Positions 8,168 to 16,566 of a stretch of 64,000 bases of DNA are shown in pieces (position 1 is the stretch's first letter; every line of letters starts with the position of its first letter). The notes under the pieces were generated by a model that was not told the origin of the DNA, did no database searches, and saw only the letters and a list, made by a program, of their open reading frames with translations. Both the position numbers and the translations under genes were made by a program. The stretch comes from Micromonospora halotolerans. GTDB lineage: Bacteria; Actinomycetota; Actinomycetes; Mycobacteriales; Micromonosporaceae. The DNA lies in NCBI RefSeq assembly GCF_032108445.1, contig NZ_CP134876.1:6510001-6574000 (forward strand). Direction: 5' to 3'.

Positions 8168-10138
8168 TTACGTCGTTTGCCGCCAGCCTGATTGGCGTAG
8201 GAGCCGGAGGCCGTTGAGGCCGACGATGACGGTGGAGCCTTCGTGCCCTGCGACGCCCAGGGGAAGGGGCAGGTGGCCGGTGAGGTCCCAGGTTACGAGG
8301 ACGATGATGAACGCGGCGGCGATCAGGAGGTTCGCCTTGACGACTCGGCGGGCTCGCCGGGACAGGGCGATCATGGCGGGCAGGGCGCTCAGGTCGTCCC
8401 GGACGAGCACGGCGTCAGCGGTTTGCAGGGCCAGGTCCGATCCCTGGCGGCCCATCGCCACACCGAGCTCGGCGGTTGCCAGGGCGGGGGCGTCGTTGAC
8501 GCCGTCGCCGACGAGAAGAACCCGTTGCCCCCGGGCCTGGACGTGGCGGACCCTGTCGACCTTGTCGGCGGGCAGCAGCCCGGCGTAGGTGTCGGCGATG
8601 CCGGCTTCGGCGGCGAGGTGTCGGGCCGCGCCGAGGTTGTCGCCGGTGAGCAGGACGGGGGTGGCGCCGGTGAGGGCGGTGAGGGCTTCCACGGTGGCGG
8701 CGGCCCGGGAGCGGATGTGGTCGGCGAGTGCGAGGACGCCCCACGGCCGCCCGTCGACGACCACCACCACGGCGGTGTGGCCGGCGCCCTCGACGTGGGT
8801 GACGACGTGCCGGGTCTCGGCCGCGACGTGGTCGGGTAGCTGGTCGAGCAGGCTGGGTCGGCCGACGGCCACCCGCCTGCCCTCGATGAGGGCAGTGACG
8901 CCGTGGCCAGGGGTGGAGTCAAAGTCGCCTGCGGGCGGGACGGGAAGGCCACGTTCCTGCGCGGCGGTGAGAACTGCCACCGCCAAGGGATGCTCGCTCG
9001 GGTCTTCCGCCCCGGCGGCCAGCCGCAGCAGCTCGGTGGTGTCGACGCCGGCTGCGGCGTGGACGCCGGCGAGGCGCGGGCTGCCGGTGGTGAGGGTTCC
9101 CGTCTTGTCGAATGCCACCAGGCTCGTGTCGGCGAGTCGTTCCATGACCAGGGCTGACTTGACGAGCACGCCGTTGCGACCGGCGAGCGCGATGGCGGAC
9201 AGCAGGGGTGGCATGGTCGCCAGCACCACCGCGCAGGGCGAGGCCACGATCATGAAGGTCATGGCGCGCAGCAGGGTGGGCTGCAGTTCGGCGCCGAGGG
9301 CGAGCGGAACGCCGAACAAAGCAAGGGTCGCCACGACCACGGCCACGGAGTACCACTGTTCGACCTTCTCGATGAACAGCTGGGTCTTCGCCTTGGTGGC
9401 GGAGGCTTTCTCCACCAGAGCGACGATGCGGGCGATCACCGACTCGCCGACCGGCCGGTGAACCTGGGCGATGAGGGAGCCGGTCCCGTTCAGGGTGCCG
9501 GCGAACACCTCGTCGCCGGCCGTCTTGGCCACCGGCAAGGGCTCACCGGTGATGGTCGCCTGCTCGACGTCGCTGGCGCCGTCCAGCACCAGGGCGTCAG
9601 CAGCGATCCGCTCCCCCGGCCGGATCCGGATGATGTCGTCGACGGCCAGGTCCGCCGCTTCGATCACCTCCTCCTCACCGTCGGGCAGCAGCCGGGTGGC
9701 CCGCTCGGGCGCCAGGTCGAGCAGGGCGCGCACCGAGTCGGCGGTCCGGGCGGTCGCGACCGCCTCCAACGCTCCAGAGGTGGCGAAGATGACGATCAAC
9801 AGGGCACCGTCGAACACCTGCCCGATGCTCGCCGCGCCGACCGCAGCCACGATCATCAGCAGGTCGACGTCCAGGGTCCGCTCAGGTAGCGCGCGCAGGC
9901 CCGCGAGCGCCGGCTCCCATCCCCCGGTGACGTAACACGCGAGGTACAGGGCCCACCACAGCGCCGGGGGCGACTCGAGCAGTTGGGCCACACCGCCGAG
10001 AGCGAACAGCCCGGTGGCGATCGCCGCCCACCGCACCTCAGCCAGCGACCAGAAGCGGGCGACGAGACCGGGGCCGGCGGGGCGGCCGCTGATGACAGGT
10101 GGCGAAGAGAGCGTCGAGCTGATCACGACAAGCCACAA
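8168..10138 (-). CDS. P1B-4 type metal-exporting P-type ATPase
   Basis: 656 residues from the TTG at 10138; GTG at 10126 is an alternative start and neither has a good ribosome site. No N-terminal metal-binding domain. Motifs: TGE (197-199), SPC in the ion-path helix (300-302), DKTGTLT with the phosphorylated Asp344, the HP motif in SEHPLAV (383-384), GDGVNDAP (544-551) and HEGST in the last helix (632-636). SPC together with HEGxT defines the P1B-4 group, which exports Co2+ and sometimes Zn2+, Ni2+ or Fe2+. The exact metal is inferred. The divergent ArsR gene 70 bp away is the likely metal-sensing repressor. Confidence 0.93.
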   Translation of the reverse strand: MWLVVISSTLSSPPVISGRPAGPGLVARFWSLAEVRWAAIATGLFALGGVAQLLESPPALWWALYLACYVTGGWEPALAGLRALPERTLDVDLLMIVAAVGAASIGQVFDGALLIVIFATSGALEAVATARTADSVRALLDLAPERATRLLPDGEEEVIEAADLAVDDIIRIRPGERIAADALVLDGASDVEQATITGEPLPVAKTAGDEVFAGTLNGTGSLIAQVHRPVGESVIARIVALVEKASATKAKTQLFIEKVEQWYSVAVVVATLALFGVPLALGAELQPTLLRAMTFMIVASPCAVVLATMPPLLSAIALAGRNGVLVKSALVMERLADTSLVAFDKTGTLTTGSPRLAGVHAAAGVDTTELLRLAAGAEDPSEHPLAVAVLTAAQERGLPVPPAGDFDSTPGHGVTALIEGRRVAVGRPSLLDQLPDHVAAETRHVVTHVEGAGHTAVVVVVDGRPWGVLALADHIRSRAAATVEALTALTGATPVLLTGDNLGAARHLAAEAGIADTYAGLLPADKVDRVRHVQARGQRVLLVGDGVNDAPALATAELGVAMGRQGSDLALQTADAVLVRDDLSALPAMIALSRRARRVVKANLLIAAAFIIVLVTWDLTGHLPLPLGVAGHEGSTVIVGLNGLRLLRQSGWRQTT

Positions 10139-10140
10139 TA

Positions 10141-10166
10141 CCTGCGTAGCTAGGAAGGTAAGCAGG
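10141..10166. promoter_or_regulatory. Candidate ArsR operator
   Basis: Imperfect inverted repeat CCTGCGTA (10141-10148) - 10 bases - TAAGCAGG (10159-10166), seven of eight positions paired. It lies between the divergent metal ATPase (start 10138 or 10126) and ArsR (start 10209), where a metal-released repressor would bind. Confidence 0.5.
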
Positions 10167-10208
10167 CAGATGTGCAGACCAGTTCTGGAGCACGGCTATG
10201 GTGGCTTC

Positions 10209-10589
10209 GTGCACACCACGCTGCCCGACTTTCAGATGCCCAACGAGGAACAGGTCCATCTGGCCGCCGAAGGCTTCCGAATGCTCGCCGACCCGACCAG
10301 AATCAAGATCCTCTGGGCCCTGCTCCAAGGCGAGTCGTCCGTGGCCTGCCTCGCGGAACTCGTCGGAGCGAGCCCCACAGCCGTCAGTCAGCACCTCGCG
10401 AAGCTGCGTCTGGCCGGCCTGGTCAGGGGACGACGGGAAGGAACCTTCGTGCACTACTCCGCAGCCGACAGCCACGTACGTGCGCTCCTCGCGGAGGCGC
10501 TGTTCCACGCCGACCACGCGGATCACCCGGACCGCCACGCCGACGACCGACACGTGCACGAGACGAAGGCCGCAGCCGACCTCGGTTGA
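10209..10589 (+). CDS. ArsR/SmtB-family metal-responsive repressor
   Basis: 126 residues from GTG 10209 (ATG 10170 is an in-frame alternative). Winged helix: FRMLADPTRIKILWALLQGE, then SSVACLAELVGASPTAVSQH as recognition region and GRREGTFVHYS as wing. The His/Asp-rich tail (HADHADHPDRHADDRHVHE) could bind metal, as in nickel/cobalt sensors such as NmtR and KmtR; that parallel is from family knowledge. A Cys at the start of the DNA-binding region (VACLAEL) matches the ELxVCDL-type position only loosely. It is divergent from the P1B-4 ATPase and probably represses both genes. Confidence 0.88.
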   Translation: MHTTLPDFQMPNEEQVHLAAEGFRMLADPTRIKILWALLQGESSVACLAELVGASPTAVSQHLAKLRLAGLVRGRREGTFVHYSAADSHVRALLAEALFHADHADHPDRHADDRHVHETKAAADLG

Positions 10590-10830
10590 CGACATCGGCC
10601 TGTGGGCCTGGTCCGACCCGCTGGCTTCCCGCTACCCCGGGGCACGGCCGGCACGGCCGGGCAGCTGCGGTCCAGCCTCTCAGGATCGTTCGCCACCCGC
10701 AGCTGAGCCGATTCCGCCGAGCAGCAGGCGGTGGGGCAGGTGCACGCTGTCCACCCCCGCGCGCTACGGGCAATTCCCACGTCATGCGAGCTATCGACGA
10801 GGCGCTGTCCGCTGGTGGGACGGCCCCTTG

Positions 10831-10850
10831 ACTTCAGGTCGACCTGAAGT
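10831..10850. promoter_or_regulatory. Perfect 20-bp palindrome, MerR-type operator candidate
   Basis: ACTTCAGGTCGACCTGAAGT is a perfect palindrome. A -35-like TTGACT (10829-10834) runs into its left edge and a ribosome site GGAGGG (10852-10857) follows it. This arrangement, an operator filling the promoter spacer, is typical of MerR-family activators; a MerR gene (11775-12203) lies just beyond the downstream methyltransferase. Confidence 0.65.
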
Positions 10851-10864
10851 CGGAGGGTGCATCC

Positions 10865-11623
10865 ATGAGCGAAGACACGATGAAGGCCGCTGCCGGGCTG
10901 ATCGCGCGACTCGACGCCGCGGAGACCGAGGCGGGCCCGATCCGTCTACGACACCGCAGCTACGAGCTGCTGGAACCCTCCCCCGGCGCTTCCGTCGTCG
11001 ACGTGGGCTGCGGAACGGGACGCGCGGTGGCCGAACTCAACCACCGTGGCGTCGCCGCGATCGGAGTCGACCCGGACGAGCTGATGATCGCCACGGCCCG
11101 CCGCCGCTGGCCGGGGGCCGAGTTCCGGATGGGCAGCGCCGAGTCTCTCCCGCTCCCCTCTCAGGCGGTGTCGGGATACCGGGCGGACAAGGTCCTGCAC
11201 GTGCTGCCGGACCCCGCCGCCGCGCTGGCGGAGGCGCACCGCGTGCTGAGCCCGGGTGGGCGGATTGTGCTGGTCGGCCAGGACTGGGACGCGCTGATGA
11301 TCGACTCATCCCACTCTGACCTCACCAGCGCGATCGTGCGCAGCCAGGCCGGCTCCCTCCCGAACCCGCAGGTGGCCCGGGCGTATCGGAACCTGCTCCT
11401 GGACGCCGGATTCCAGGACGTCGCCGTCGAAGCGCACACCGAGATCGTCACCAAATCCGGATTCCTGCCGATGGTCGAGGCCTTCGCCGCCAAGGCGGTC
11501 ACCGCGGGCAGCGTCACCGCTGAGCAGAGTGCTGTCTGGGTGCGGGACCAGCAGTCCCGGGCGAGCATGGGACGGCTGTTCGTGGCCATACCGATGTTCG
11601 TCGCCTCAGCCCGCCGCCCGTGA
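10865..11623 (+). CDS. Class I SAM-dependent methyltransferase
   Basis: 252 residues. The SAM-binding motif I VVDVGCGTGRAVAEL lies near residues 44-58, motif II region AIGVDPDE follows, then GSAESLPLPSQAVSGYRADKV and the post-motif LSPGGRIVLVGQDWD. This is the Ubie/Methyltransf_11 layout seen in small-molecule methyltransferases; the substrate is unknown. ATG 10865 has GGAGGG 7 bases upstream. The promoter region contains the perfect palindrome at 10831-10850. The convergent MerR gene downstream is the best candidate regulator, suggesting an inducible resistance or modification function (inference). Confidence 0.86.
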   Translation: MSEDTMKAAAGLIARLDAAETEAGPIRLRHRSYELLEPSPGASVVDVGCGTGRAVAELNHRGVAAIGVDPDELMIATARRRWPGAEFRMGSAESLPLPSQAVSGYRADKVLHVLPDPAAALAEAHRVLSPGGRIVLVGQDWDALMIDSSHSDLTSAIVRSQAGSLPNPQVARAYRNLLLDAGFQDVAVEAHTEIVTKSGFLPMVEAFAAKAVTAGSVTAEQSAVWVRDQQSRASMGRLFVAIPMFVASARRP

Positions 11624-11774
11624 TCCCTTCGACCCGAGATACCGGAGGAGCGGCAGCTGCCAGGCTCCTCACTTCAGGTTGCGAACGGACCGACGGGTGA
11701 CTGGCCGGCGCCGACGGTGCCGGATCGTTGGCGGGCCGTCGCGACACGGTCGTCTGTGGATATCCGCCGGCGCG

Positions 11775-12203
11775 TCATGCGGGTACGTGAGGTGCGGCCT
11801 GCGGCCCGATTCGCGCTCGGACCATGGCCTGGTAGTGCGGGCACGCGGTGAAGTCCTCGTGCTCGCACTCCAGGCCCCCGTCGATGAACCGCAGTGAGTC
11901 CTGCAGGGCGTCGATGCGTGCGACGAGGTCCGCGCGGTGACGGAGCAGGATCTCCCTCCGCCGCTCCGGCACGGCGGAGGTCAGCAGATCACGGATCTGC
12001 TCCAGCGACAGTCCCGCCTCCTTCGCGCGCAGGATCGTCGCGACCCGGTACAGGTCGGCCGAGCTGTAACGGCGGCGTCCCGCCACGACCCGAGCCGGCA
12101 TCAGCAGCCCCACCGACTCCCAGTGCCGCAACACGTGGGTGGCCAGCTCGAACCTGCTGGCAATCTCACCGATCGTCATCGTCGCCTCGTCGCCTGGCTG
12201 CAT
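11775..12203 (-). CDS. MerR-family transcriptional regulator
   Basis: 142 residues from ATG 12203; ATG 12179 (MTIGEIASRF) has a better GAGG site and may be the true start. N-terminal MerR winged helix: TIGEIASRFELATHVLRHWE, then GRRRYSSADLYRVATI. A dimerisation helix follows (residues about 85-115). The short C-terminus contains ECEHEDFTACPHY, two Cys and two His that could sense a metal or redox signal, although such tails also occur in other MerR subgroups. It faces the methyltransferase gene; the palindrome in that promoter is its likely site. It belongs to the HxWE subclass seen in many actinomycete copies. Confidence 0.88.
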   Translation of the reverse strand: MQPGDEATMTIGEIASRFELATHVLRHWESVGLLMPARVVAGRRRYSSADLYRVATILRAKEAGLSLEQIRDLLTSAVPERRREILLRHRADLVARIDALQDSLRFIDGGLECEHEDFTACPHYQAMVRARIGPQAAPHVPA

Positions 12204-12324
12204 ACCGACCGACCCTAGGCGGCCATCAGAGAAATCACGGCTAGCCACCCGACGCCTCACATCAACCGCCCCCTGCGGCCGCCGACCGGCAGGGCAGCTT
12301 CACCGTCGGGCCCGGCAGTAGGAC

Positions 12325-13035
12325 TTACGAGATAGGCGTGGCACCGCCGTGTACCGCCAGTGCGTCGAGGATCAGATCAAGGCCGAATTCGAACTGCCCG
12401 CCGAAGTGGTATCCGGGCTGCTGGACGTGCTGCGTGGCGAACTCGACCAGATGCGGGTAGTCGCCCGCCGCGAAACCTTCCATGATCGAATCCGCCACGG
12501 CGTTGGCGGAGCCCGTAGTGTCGAACGGCAGCGACGCCTCCTGCAGCACGAATCCGTAGACGTACGCGTCGACGATGCCGTACGCGTGTGCCGTCATCTG
12601 TAGCGAGAAGCCGCCGGCTCGCAGCACGCCCAGCATGGCGTCGTGATGGCGCAGGGTGGCCGGCCCAGGACTGGTCCGGGTTTCGACCAGGGCCAGCGCC
12701 CAGGGATGCCGCGCGAGGACCGTACGGGCCGAGAGGCATCTCCGGCGCACCTCGGCGCGCCAGTCGCCGCCCACCTCGGGGAGTTCGATCTCGGCGAAAA
12801 CCCTGTCGACGAGGGCGTCGAGGAGATCGTCCTTGTTACGGATGTAGTAGTACAGCGACATTGGCTTGGCGTTCAGCTCGGCGGCCAGCGACCGCATGGT
12901 CAACGCCCCCACGCCGTGCGCGTCGGCGATGCCGACCGCGGCCTGCAGCACCCGCTCGCGACTCAACTGCCGTGCTGGCTCGCCCACCCTCTGGTTCCCG
13001 TCTTTCTGGCTTCCGTTGACCGGCCTCGCCGCCAA
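12325..13035 (-). CDS. TetR-family regulator (TetR_C type)
   Basis: 236 residues from TTG 13035; GTG 12987 is an alternative and neither has a clear ribosome site. The HTH is LTMRSLAAELNAKPMSLYYYIRNKDDL after SRERVLQAAVGIADAHGVGA, and the C-terminal ligand domain resembles that of tetracycline-repressor-like proteins. The divergent neighbour is a polytopic DUF4386 protein. Two near-identical operator-like units occupy the gap between them, so the regulator probably represses itself and the membrane protein. Confidence 0.87.
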   Translation of the reverse strand: MAARPVNGSQKDGNQRVGEPARQLSRERVLQAAVGIADAHGVGALTMRSLAAELNAKPMSLYYYIRNKDDLLDALVDRVFAEIELPEVGGDWRAEVRRRCLSARTVLARHPWALALVETRTSPGPATLRHHDAMLGVLRAGGFSLQMTAHAYGIVDAYVYGFVLQEASLPFDTTGSANAVADSIMEGFAAGDYPHLVEFATQHVQQPGYHFGGQFEFGLDLILDALAVHGGATPIS

Positions 13036-13041
13036 GGCTAT

Positions 13042-13068
13042 CGTACTTAGTACTTCTTACTTAGTACG
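13042..13068. promoter_or_regulatory. Paired TetR operator candidate
   Basis: Two near-palindromic 11-mers, GTACTTAGTAC (13043-13053) and TTACTTAGTAC (13057-13067), lie in tandem. Read as a whole, CGTACTTAGTA (13042-13052) and TACTTAGTACG (13058-13068) also form a 10-of-11 inverted repeat. They fall in the 51-bp gap between the divergent TetR and DUF4386 genes, an AT-rich spot in GC-rich DNA. Confidence 0.7.
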
Positions 13069-13086
13069 AAAGCCTGTGAGGCGAAG

Positions 13087-14397
13087 ATGTCCCTCCGCGT
13101 GACCGGCAGATGCGCCGGTGCGTTCTTCCTGTTGGCGTTCGTCTCCTACGGCATCGGCAGCGCTCTCGCCGGGCAGGTCGCCGGGACGGCGCTAGTGGTG
13201 CTCAGCTCCGTCATGGTGGTCGCCATCGGCGTGCTGGTCTTCCGGGCGCTGCGCCGATCGCATCCGGGGATCGCCTGGGCGTACCTTGTCGCGCGCGGCG
13301 CGGAGGGGTTCCTGCTCACCGCCGGGATCGTCCTGCGGAACTCGGTCGGTTCCGGTGCCGCCGACATCGCATACCAGCTGGCCATGCTGTCACTGGGGCT
13401 GGGCAGCCTGCCGTTCTGCCTGGCCCTTCACCGGCAGCGCTGGCTGCCGAGCTGGCTGGCCATCTGGGGATCCGTCGGATACGCGCTGCTGGCGGCCGGC
13501 GCGGCCGCCGAGCTGATGAGGACCACGGTCGGGCTCGTGCTGGCGATCCCGGGTGGCCTGTTCGAGATCGTCTTCGGCCTGCTGTTGCTCGCCCGCGGCT
13601 TCGCGCCGTCCACCGCTGTGCAGCCCGGTGCCGCTTCCCGCGGGCCGTCGAGCGCAGCGGCGGCCGTGGAGGGCGGCTCCCGGGTAAGCCGTGCGGCGCT
13701 GGCCGCCGGGCTCGGCCTGCTGCTGATGGCGGTTCTCGCTGGGCTGGCCAACTTCGGCGTCGTGGACCGGCTGGTCTCCACCGAAGCCGTCGAGACCACC
13801 ACCCAACTGCTGTCGAATCAACGCGCATTCGCCCTTGCCGTCACCGCTCTGTTCGCGGTGGCCTGCCTCGACGTGCTGGTCGCCTGGGCGCTGCGGGCGT
13901 TCTTCGACGACACCCACCGCACCGTCCCACTGCTCTCCGCCTGGTGCCGCACCGTATACGCGGTCGTCTTCGCCGCCGCGATCACGCACCTGGTCGCCGC
14001 CGCTGGTCTCCTGCGTGACGGCGCGGCGACCGACCAGATCGCCCCCGGTGTGCACGCGCAGATCACCGAATTCGAGGAGATCTGGAGCATGGGCCTGATC
14101 CTGTTCGGCGTCCACCTGCTGATGATCGGGTGGCTGGCATGGCGGTCTCGCACTGTGCCAACCTGGGTGGCGGCGCTCGTAGCGATCGCCGGCGCGGGCT
14201 ACCTCGCTGACTCGATCGGAGCGCTGGTCTCGACCGCGTACACCATTCAGGTCGCCGCAGTCACGTTCGTCGGTGAGGTCGTCCTCATGGTGTGGCTACT
14301 CGTGTTCGCCGCGCGCTCGCACCGCCAAGCGCCGGTCCAACGTGGACGGGGATCCTACCCGCCAGCCGCAGCTCGCATGATCGGCCACCGCGTGTAG
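13087..14397 (+). CDS. Duplicated DUF4386 membrane protein
   Basis: 436 residues, about twice the usual 220-240 of DUF4386 proteins. The first half (residues 1-175) has about six hydrophobic segments, starting RVTGRCAGAFFLLAFVSYG. After a Ser/Ala-rich linker (residues 176-200) a second set begins at RVSRAALAAGLGLLLMAVLA and again follows the DUF4386 pattern, ending with another membrane bundle. This looks like a fusion or tandem duplication in one reading frame; function is unknown. ATG 13087 has GAGG 5 bases upstream. It is divergent from, and probably controlled by, the TetR gene at 12325-13035. Confidence 0.8.
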   Translation: MSLRVTGRCAGAFFLLAFVSYGIGSALAGQVAGTALVVLSSVMVVAIGVLVFRALRRSHPGIAWAYLVARGAEGFLLTAGIVLRNSVGSGAADIAYQLAMLSLGLGSLPFCLALHRQRWLPSWLAIWGSVGYALLAAGAAAELMRTTVGLVLAIPGGLFEIVFGLLLLARGFAPSTAVQPGAASRGPSSAAAAVEGGSRVSRAALAAGLGLLLMAVLAGLANFGVVDRLVSTEAVETTTQLLSNQRAFALAVTALFAVACLDVLVAWALRAFFDDTHRTVPLLSAWCRTVYAVVFAAAITHLVAAAGLLRDGAATDQIAPGVHAQITEFEEIWSMGLILFGVHLLMIGWLAWRSRTVPTWVAALVAIAGAGYLADSIGALVSTAYTIQVAAVTFVGEVVLMVWLLVFAARSHRQAPVQRGRGSYPPAAARMIGHRV

Positions 14398-14567
14398 GTG
14401 ATGGCTCCGTCGTGTGCCTGGTCAGGGAAAGACTTCGATGGCGGGCCCTGCCCCGGTGCCTGACCGCGGCCGGCCGTCCAGTCCATCCGGCGGCCTCGGT
14501 CAACCCCACCCGCCGTGCTGTCGCATCGGCCGGGGGGCACGCAGCGGTCAGCTCTTGGCTGATCGGC

Positions 14568-15692
14568 CTACTGCTCGCCGGTCAGCTCAGCAAGGTCGAC
14601 GGCGTTGAGGAGTTCGGCGAGCGCGGGCTCGGTGGCGAGGTTCAGGGGCTGCAGTTCGCCGGTGCGGGCTCGCGGGTTGAGTATGAGCTCGGTGCTGGTG
14701 TCGTTGACGATTTGGGCTGCGTCGGCTGTCTGCCACTGGACGCCGTTGAGTGCTCGGCGGCCGAACGTGGCGGCGAGTAGGCAGGAGACACGGGGCCGGC
14801 CGTAGCTGTCGGGCCCGTCGTGGCGCAGGACGGCGACGCGGGCGGAGGCGATCGCGGGTGCGACGGCGAACGCTTCCCGGACGGTGACGAGGACTTGGCC
14901 GCACACGAATTGTCGGTAGTAGGCGGCGCGGTCGCGCTGCGGGAGCTTGCGCAGGGACAGGTTGCCCGCCTGGGTGGTGGTGGGCATGCGTTCGGGCACG
15001 ACGTGGTCCACCCCGGGTACGAGCACCACGAGGGACACCTCGTCGGCGAGGACGCCAACGGCGGCACTGGGTGCCTCGTTGTCCTCGAAGGCTTCCTCCA
15101 GCGTGTCCAGGACGACCTCGGGCGAGTTGCGGCACAGTTGCTGCCACCGCTGGTCGAGGTATTGCTGCCAGGCTGCCTGCTGTTCACATCGGGTCGTCCA
15201 CTGCCGTTGCATCTCGGACTCGGTCCACCCGGCAGCGAGTTGTTTGGCCTGAGCTCGTTTCGCGCGCTCGAAGAGGCCGATGCCGGCCAGGGCGTGCTGT
15301 TCGTAGTGCTTCTGAATGCTTTCCCGGTCGGGGGGTGCTGGTTGCGGTGCGATGGGTCGGGTGGCTGCGGGGAAGTCGACCCGGTGCAGCTCCAGGATGC
15401 GGAGGAAGGCTTGGGCCAGGCGTTGGGCCTCCTCGACTCGCTGCGCGTGTGCCGCTTGCCTCTGCTGGGCCGCGATCTGCCGCTGATAGGTCGCGGCCGA
15501 CGTCGCCCGACCGCTGGAGCGGCGGCCGCCTCCCAGGGAGGTGTAGAAGCCGACGGGACCCGCGCCGGTGGAGAAGCCGGTGCGGCCGGCGCCGAAGTGT
15601 ACCCGGGCCGCCCGCGGGCCGACGCTGGTGCGGATGCCGCGAGAGGAGGCACGGATACGCACCCCAGGTGCCAGCTTGATGGAGAACCCCAT
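14568..15692 (-). CDS. DUF4236 domain protein
   Basis: 374 residues. The N-terminus (MGFSIKLAPGVRIRASSRG, then a Gly-rich run through GFSTGAGPVGFYTSLG) is the DUF4236 signature. A Gln/Ala-rich helical stretch follows (residues about 65-110), then a region containing RCEQQAAWQQYLDQRWQQL and a C-terminal domain with SYGRPRVSCLLAATFGRRAL and IVNDTSTELILNPR. Start chosen at ATG 15692 because the family begins there; an upstream in-frame extension lacks family similarity. No clear ribosome site. The domain is common in actinomycetes and prophages; the role is not known. Confidence 0.78.
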   Translation of the reverse strand: MGFSIKLAPGVRIRASSRGIRTSVGPRAARVHFGAGRTGFSTGAGPVGFYTSLGGGRRSSGRATSAATYQRQIAAQQRQAAHAQRVEEAQRLAQAFLRILELHRVDFPAATRPIAPQPAPPDRESIQKHYEQHALAGIGLFERAKRAQAKQLAAGWTESEMQRQWTTRCEQQAAWQQYLDQRWQQLCRNSPEVVLDTLEEAFEDNEAPSAAVGVLADEVSLVVLVPGVDHVVPERMPTTTQAGNLSLRKLPQRDRAAYYRQFVCGQVLVTVREAFAVAPAIASARVAVLRHDGPDSYGRPRVSCLLAATFGRRALNGVQWQTADAAQIVNDTSTELILNPRARTGELQPLNLATEPALAELLNAVDLAELTGEQ

Positions 15693-15727
15693 CAGCCGAC
15701 GGTAGGCCCTGGCGCTTGAGCGGTCGT

Positions 15728-16450
15728 TCAGCCTGTTACCTGACCGCTGCTCCGCTGACCGGCCGCACCCGGGGTCCCTATCGGCCACCCTCGAGTGCCC
15801 GGCCCGGCACCATCGCCGACGCTGGCCGCTCCGGGCGGGCGCGCACCGGACGCGGCGGCGAAACCGGCGAGCGCGATCTCGGCCGCCTGGTGCAGGTCTG
15901 CGCGGCTGACCCCGGCGGCGGCGTGTACCGCCTGACCCTCGGTGACCACCATGACGAAGCGGGCGAGCGCGGCCGGGTCGGCGTCGGCGGGTAGATCGCC
16001 TTCGGTGACGGCGCGGGTGAACCGGTCGGCGAGGGCGCGCTCGCCGGCCAGGCGGCTGGCGGCGAGGAACGCGGCGACCGGTGTGTTCTGGGTGGAGCAG
16101 GCGGTGCCGCCCTGGATCGACAGGCAGCCGGCCGGACGGTCGGGGCGGGTCACGGCGAGCACGTTGTCGTGCAGCAGCGCCGCGACGACCTGGTACGCGG
16201 TGGGTTGGGCCAGCGCGTCACGCGCGTACCCCATGTCCTGTTCGGCGTAGCGCGCCACCACCTTGCGGAACAGTTCCTCCTTGCCGCCGTAGGCGGCATA
16301 GAGGCTGGGCTTGTTGATGCCCATGGCGGCGGTGAGGTCGTTCACCGACGTGCCCTCGTACCCCTGTCGCCAGAAGACCTCCGTTGCGCTCTCCAGCGCC
16401 GCGTCGGCGTCGAAACCCCGGGGCCGTCCTCGTTGTCGCACGCCCACCAC
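15728..16450 (-). CDS. TetR-family regulator
   Basis: 240 residues from GTG 16450. GTG 16441 is equally likely, since GGGAGG lies 8 bases before it. HTH: RGRPRGFDADAALESATEVF, then TSVNDLTAAMGINKPSLYAA. The ligand domain has Cys residues in GCLSIQGGTACSTQNTPV, as in the TetR group often located beside oxidoreductase genes. The last 35 residues are a Gly/Pro-rich tail outside the family. It is divergent from the F420-dependent oxidoreductase and SDR genes. Two copies of ACCGATCGGT in the gap are probable operators. Confidence 0.88.
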   Translation of the reverse strand: MVGVRQRGRPRGFDADAALESATEVFWRQGYEGTSVNDLTAAMGINKPSLYAAYGGKEELFRKVVARYAEQDMGYARDALAQPTAYQVVAALLHDNVLAVTRPDRPAGCLSIQGGTACSTQNTPVAAFLAASRLAGERALADRFTRAVTEGDLPADADPAALARFVMVVTEGQAVHAAAGVSRADLHQAAEIALAGFAAASGARPPGAASVGDGAGPGTRGWPIGTPGAAGQRSSGQVTG

Positions 16451-16479
16451 CTCCCGGCGCTCATGCTACTCGGCTCCCA

Positions 16480-16547
16480 ACCGATCGGTACAGAAATTTG
16501 CGGGCCAGGTCAGCGGTTGCTACCGTCAGATGCGTACCGATCGGTAC
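16480..16547. promoter_or_regulatory. Two TetR operator copies
   Basis: ACCGATCGGT (16480-16489) and GTACCGATCGGTAC (16534-16547) are both perfect palindromes, and each is followed by the same TACAGAA. They lie between the divergent TetR (start 16450 or 16441) and oxidoreductase (start 16567) genes, 54 bases apart. Confidence 0.78.
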
Positions 16548-16566
16548 AGAATTATTGGAGGATGGT

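Noticed and set aside
11670..11679. ACTTCAGGT half palindrome after the methyltransferase gene
   Set aside because: Half site only, no promoter elements; may be chance.
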